Assembly (NCBI RefSeq): GCF_003730195.1
Contig: NZ_QWGG01000012.1
Coordinates: 1 to 64,000, forward strand
From: Halosimplex salinum
GTDB lineage: Archaea > Halobacteriota > Halobacteria > Halobacteriales > Haloarculaceae
Length of the DNA: 64,000 nucleotides
Reading direction: 5' to 3'
Positions 61,891 through 64,000 of this stretch are shown here, piece after piece. The notes beneath the pieces were generated by a model that was given only the letters and a program-made list of their open reading frames with translations, ran no database searches and was not told the origin of the DNA. Positions within the stretch are counted from its first letter, which is position 1, and each line of letters opens with the position of its first letter. A program made the position numbers and the translations under genes.

Positions 61891-63207
61891 TCAGAGGTAT
61901 CCGAGCTCTTCGAGGCGACTGGTCATCCGCTCTTCGGCCTCGGCGGAGATGTCGTCGCCGTCGGTCCGCCCCTCGCGAGCGACGTGCTCGTCGACCATCC
62001 CCTCCAGACGCTCGACCACGTCGGGGTGGTCGTCGATCACGTTGTGTAACTCCTCGGGGTCGGCTTCGAGGTCGAACAGCTGTCGCAGGTTCCGGTCGCG
62101 CCCCTTCACGAACTTCCAGCCGTCGTAGCGGACGCCGTCGAGCCATCGACCCCGGTCCTGTTCGGAGCCGACGCCGCGGAGGTACGCGGGACGGTGTTCG
62201 ATGGGACCGTCGAGGAGGTCCTGCCCGGACACGTCGTCGGAGGCGTCGAGACCGGCGGCAGACAGGAGGGTCGGGAAGACGTCGACCTGTCTGACCTGGT
62301 CGCCGACGCGCCGCCCCGCGGGCACGCCGGGGCCGGCGAGGACGAACGGCACTCGCGTCAGGAAGTCGTAGACGTGGTAGCTGTGGCCGACGCGGTGGAA
62401 GGCGTTCGGGAAGTCGACGGCGCTGAAGCGGCGCAGGGAGTTGTAGTAGTCCTCGAGCTCGATCCCTCTCGGTTCGAGATACCGGTCGTAAACGTCCTTT
62501 CGGACGTGCCTGGTTCGCTTGCCGGTGAGGGGGATCGGGACCTGGTTGAACCCGACCACGGACGCGCGGTGGCGGAGGGTCCCGTCGTGGATGCTCTCGC
62601 CGTGGTCGCCGGTCACCGCGACGACGGTCTCAGAGAGGTCGAGGATCTCGAGCAGTTCCTCGAGTTTCTCGGCGACGCCGCGGACGCTCGCGTCGTACTC
62701 GATCTCGTCGTCGGTCGCGTCCGGCGGGAGGTCGCGGTGGACGTGGGCCTCCCAGAGGTGGAGGTACTGGAACCACGGCTCGTCGCTGTCCGCGACGTCG
62801 CGCTTGAACTCCTCGAACCAGTCGGTGTACACGGTCTCGTCGCGCCGCCGGTAGTCGTAGCTGTCGAAGCCGGTGTCGAGGCCGGTGTCGGCGGTGATGG
62901 GGCCGGTCACGTCGGCGCGGGTCGCGTAGCCGGCGGCGTCGAACACCTCGGCGAGCGTCTCGGTCTCGCGGTCGAGCGTGAAGTCGCGCAGGGAGAGGAC
63001 GCCGTGGTCGGGCGGGTAAGTGCCGGTCATGTAGCTCGCGACGCAGGGCGTCGTCGACGAGGCCGCCGCGACCGTCGTGTCGAAGACGGTGCCCTCCCGC
63101 TCGAAGAACTCGAAGAAGGGTTTCTCGCTGCCGTACTCCCCCAGCGCGAAGTCGCTGCGCAGTGCGTCGATGCAGACGAACAGCACGTTGGGGCGGTCTG
63201 TCGCCAT
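61891..63207 (-). CDS. Sulfatase-family hydrolase/transferase
   Basis: 438 residues of the alkaline phosphatase/sulfatase fold. PNVLFVCIDALRSD has the N-terminal metal Asp and VAVTGDHGESIHDG the second metal site. The nucleophile region reads SSTTPCVASYMTG, without the C/S-x-P-x-R motif that makes formylglycine, so it is probably not a sulfatase but a phosphodiesterase or phospho-group transferase. No signal peptide, so cytoplasmic unless exported otherwise. Convergent with the beta-helix gene; common in haloarchaeal glycan loci. Confidence 0.82.
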   Translation of the reverse strand: MATDRPNVLFVCIDALRSDFALGEYGSEKPFFEFFEREGTVFDTTVAAASSTTPCVASYMTGTYPPDHGVLSLRDFTLDRETETLAEVFDAAGYATRADVTGPITADTGLDTGFDSYDYRRRDETVYTDWFEEFKRDVADSDEPWFQYLHLWEAHVHRDLPPDATDDEIEYDASVRGVAEKLEELLEILDLSETVVAVTGDHGESIHDGTLRHRASVVGFNQVPIPLTGKRTRHVRKDVYDRYLEPRGIELEDYYNSLRRFSAVDFPNAFHRVGHSYHVYDFLTRVPFVLAGPGVPAGRRVGDQVRQVDVFPTLLSAAGLDASDDVSGQDLLDGPIEHRPAYLRGVGSEQDRGRWLDGVRYDGWKFVKGRDRNLRQLFDLEADPEELHNVIDDHPDVVERLEGMVDEHVAREGRTDGDDISAEAEERMTSRLEELGYL

Positions 63208-63485
63208 ACCGGGGCGTCCGCGCTCTCGCCATTAGCTATGTCGCCCGTAACACCGGTAAGGCGACGGTTTCCAAGCGGTAACAGGTATTTAACAACAGGG
63301 CGGTGCCCGGAACTGGGAACTGATGACCGACGCACACGGGACCGTCCCGACCGGCTCGCACCGCCGAGACGGGGCCGACGGGCCGACGCCGGTCCGGCGA
63401 GCGGTCCCTCCGGGCCGGTCCGACACTCGCCGAGCACCGCTCGCCGCGCGACCGACCGAGCGGAGTCGCCCGACGTGCTGAGAGC

Positions 63486-64000
63486 ATGAATCTGAGAGAC
63501 TCGGTCCTCAAACTGTTCTCGGGGAGTATCGTTCTCGCGCTCATCGAGTTCGGTGCGATCGCCGGCTTCACGCAGGCGCTCGGCGCGGGCGCGATGGGCT
63601 CCTTTTTCGTCTTCCAGGCGGTCGTGGGGATGCTCGGCATCCCGATCGACGTGGGGATCTCCAAGGCCACCGAGAAACAGCTCTCCGCGGACGAACCGCA
63701 CGGGGAGGTGATGACCACCGCCGCCCTCGTCAAGGTGGTACTCTTGCTCCCGTGGGTGGTCGCCCTGTTCCTTGCCGCGCCGTACGTCGAGCAGTACGTC
63801 GGCGTCGACGGTGTCGTCCCGCTCGTCGTCCTCGGACTGCTGGTCGCACAGGGGCGCGGGCTGTCGCTCCGCCTGCTCGCGGGACAGCTCCGGGTCGACC
63901 AGAACGCGCTGCTGAAAGTGATCGGCAAGGTCACCTGGGTGGTCAGCGGGGCCGTCCTGATCTCCCTCGGGTGGGGCGCGATGGCGATCATCGCGGCGTT
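63486..64000 (+). CDS. Polysaccharide flippase (Wzx/MATE-like), 5' part
   Basis: Truncated by the window end after about 171 codons. Starts MNLRDSVLKLFSGSIVLALI and shows successive membrane segments: FGAIAGFTQALGAGAMGSFF, VVLLLPWVVALFLAAPYV, VPLVVLGLLVAQGRGLSLRL, VSGAVLISLGWGAMAIIAA. The amphipathic N-terminus and glycine-rich second helix are typical of oligosaccharide flippases that move lipid-linked glycans across the membrane. It probably serves the locus to its left. Confidence 0.82.
   Translation, partial: MNLRDSVLKLFSGSIVLALIEFGAIAGFTQALGAGAMGSFFVFQAVVGMLGIPIDVGISKATEKQLSADEPHGEVMTTAALVKVVLLLPWVVALFLAAPYVEQYVGVDGVVPLVVLGLLVAQGRGLSLRLLAGQLRVDQNALLKVIGKVTWVVSGAVLISLGWGAMAIIAA

Noticed and set aside
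63323-63481. A 52-codon ORF just before the flippase gene
   Set aside because: Composition is arginine/proline-rich like frame shadows, with no motif; kept as intergenic.
1-64000. CRISPR arrays, insertion sequences, rRNA genes, replication origins
   Set aside because: No regularly spaced repeats, transposase motifs, rRNA segments or orc1/cdc6 with origin boxes were seen in the window.

Overview
The window is chromosomal DNA of a halophilic archaeon (class Halobacteria). The evidence is high G+C, strongly acidic predicted proteins, archaeal TATA-type promoters close to start codons, Tat-exported lipoproteins, and archaeal information-processing genes: thermosome, membrane-bound LonB, 20S proteasome, aCPSF1/FttA, archaeal-type prolyl-tRNA synthetase, Pth2 and NadM. 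The gene set does not fix the genus.

Layout. 1-4557: dCTP deaminase beside a tandem 3'-end duplication, a DUF457-like membrane protein, and a small sugar block (GH43 glycosidase, sugar phosphate isomerase, Yip1-like protein). 4652-12224: protein and RNA quality control (pth2, psmA-psmB, thermosome) mixed with a winged-helix regulator, a PPOX oxidoreductase, a methyltransferase, a family 2 glycosyltransferase and an amidohydrolase-like protein. 12225-21988: nadM, lonB, a CPBP membrane protease, an MGMT-like protein, an orphan Tat lipoprotein of the peptide-ABC binding family, a Nudix hydrolase and a nucleoside hydrolase. 22129-27744: trpC-trpB-trpA, a membrane-anchored HExxH protein, and the archaeal aromatic-pathway aldolase. 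27808-42428: housekeeping and metabolism (HAD, two SDRs, proS, E1-alpha dehydrogenase, aCPSF1, small zinc proteins with DsbB, a response regulator, an aldo-keto reductase).

42749-64000 is one long surface-glycan locus that runs off the window. It holds an alkaline-phosphatase-superfamily enzyme, a FemAB/GNAT-like acyltransferase, an ATP-grasp ligase, two paralogous QueC-like PP-loop proteins, a DegT-type aminotransferase-like protein, two family 4 glycosyltransferases, a GDP-mannose-dehydrogenase-like enzyme, three Tat-exported right-handed beta-helix proteins, a sulfatase-fold protein and a Wzx-type flippase. tRNA-Ser(CGA) sits inside it.

My reading (inference) is a locus that makes, exports and modifies a uronic-acid-containing polysaccharide. 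Nucleotide-activated uronate would come from the dehydrogenase, the glycosyltransferases and flippase would assemble and move the glycan, and the secreted beta-helix proteins would act on it outside the cell. The QueC-like pair, the ATP-grasp and the FemAB-like protein look like a carboxyl or amine conjugation module. The QueC-like pair is the most unusual part: both keep the zinc-site cysteine spacing of QueC, but one has lost the PP-loop aspartate. Two copies of a stem-loop element, downstream of pth2 and of proS, are the clearest candidate undescribed repeat family.
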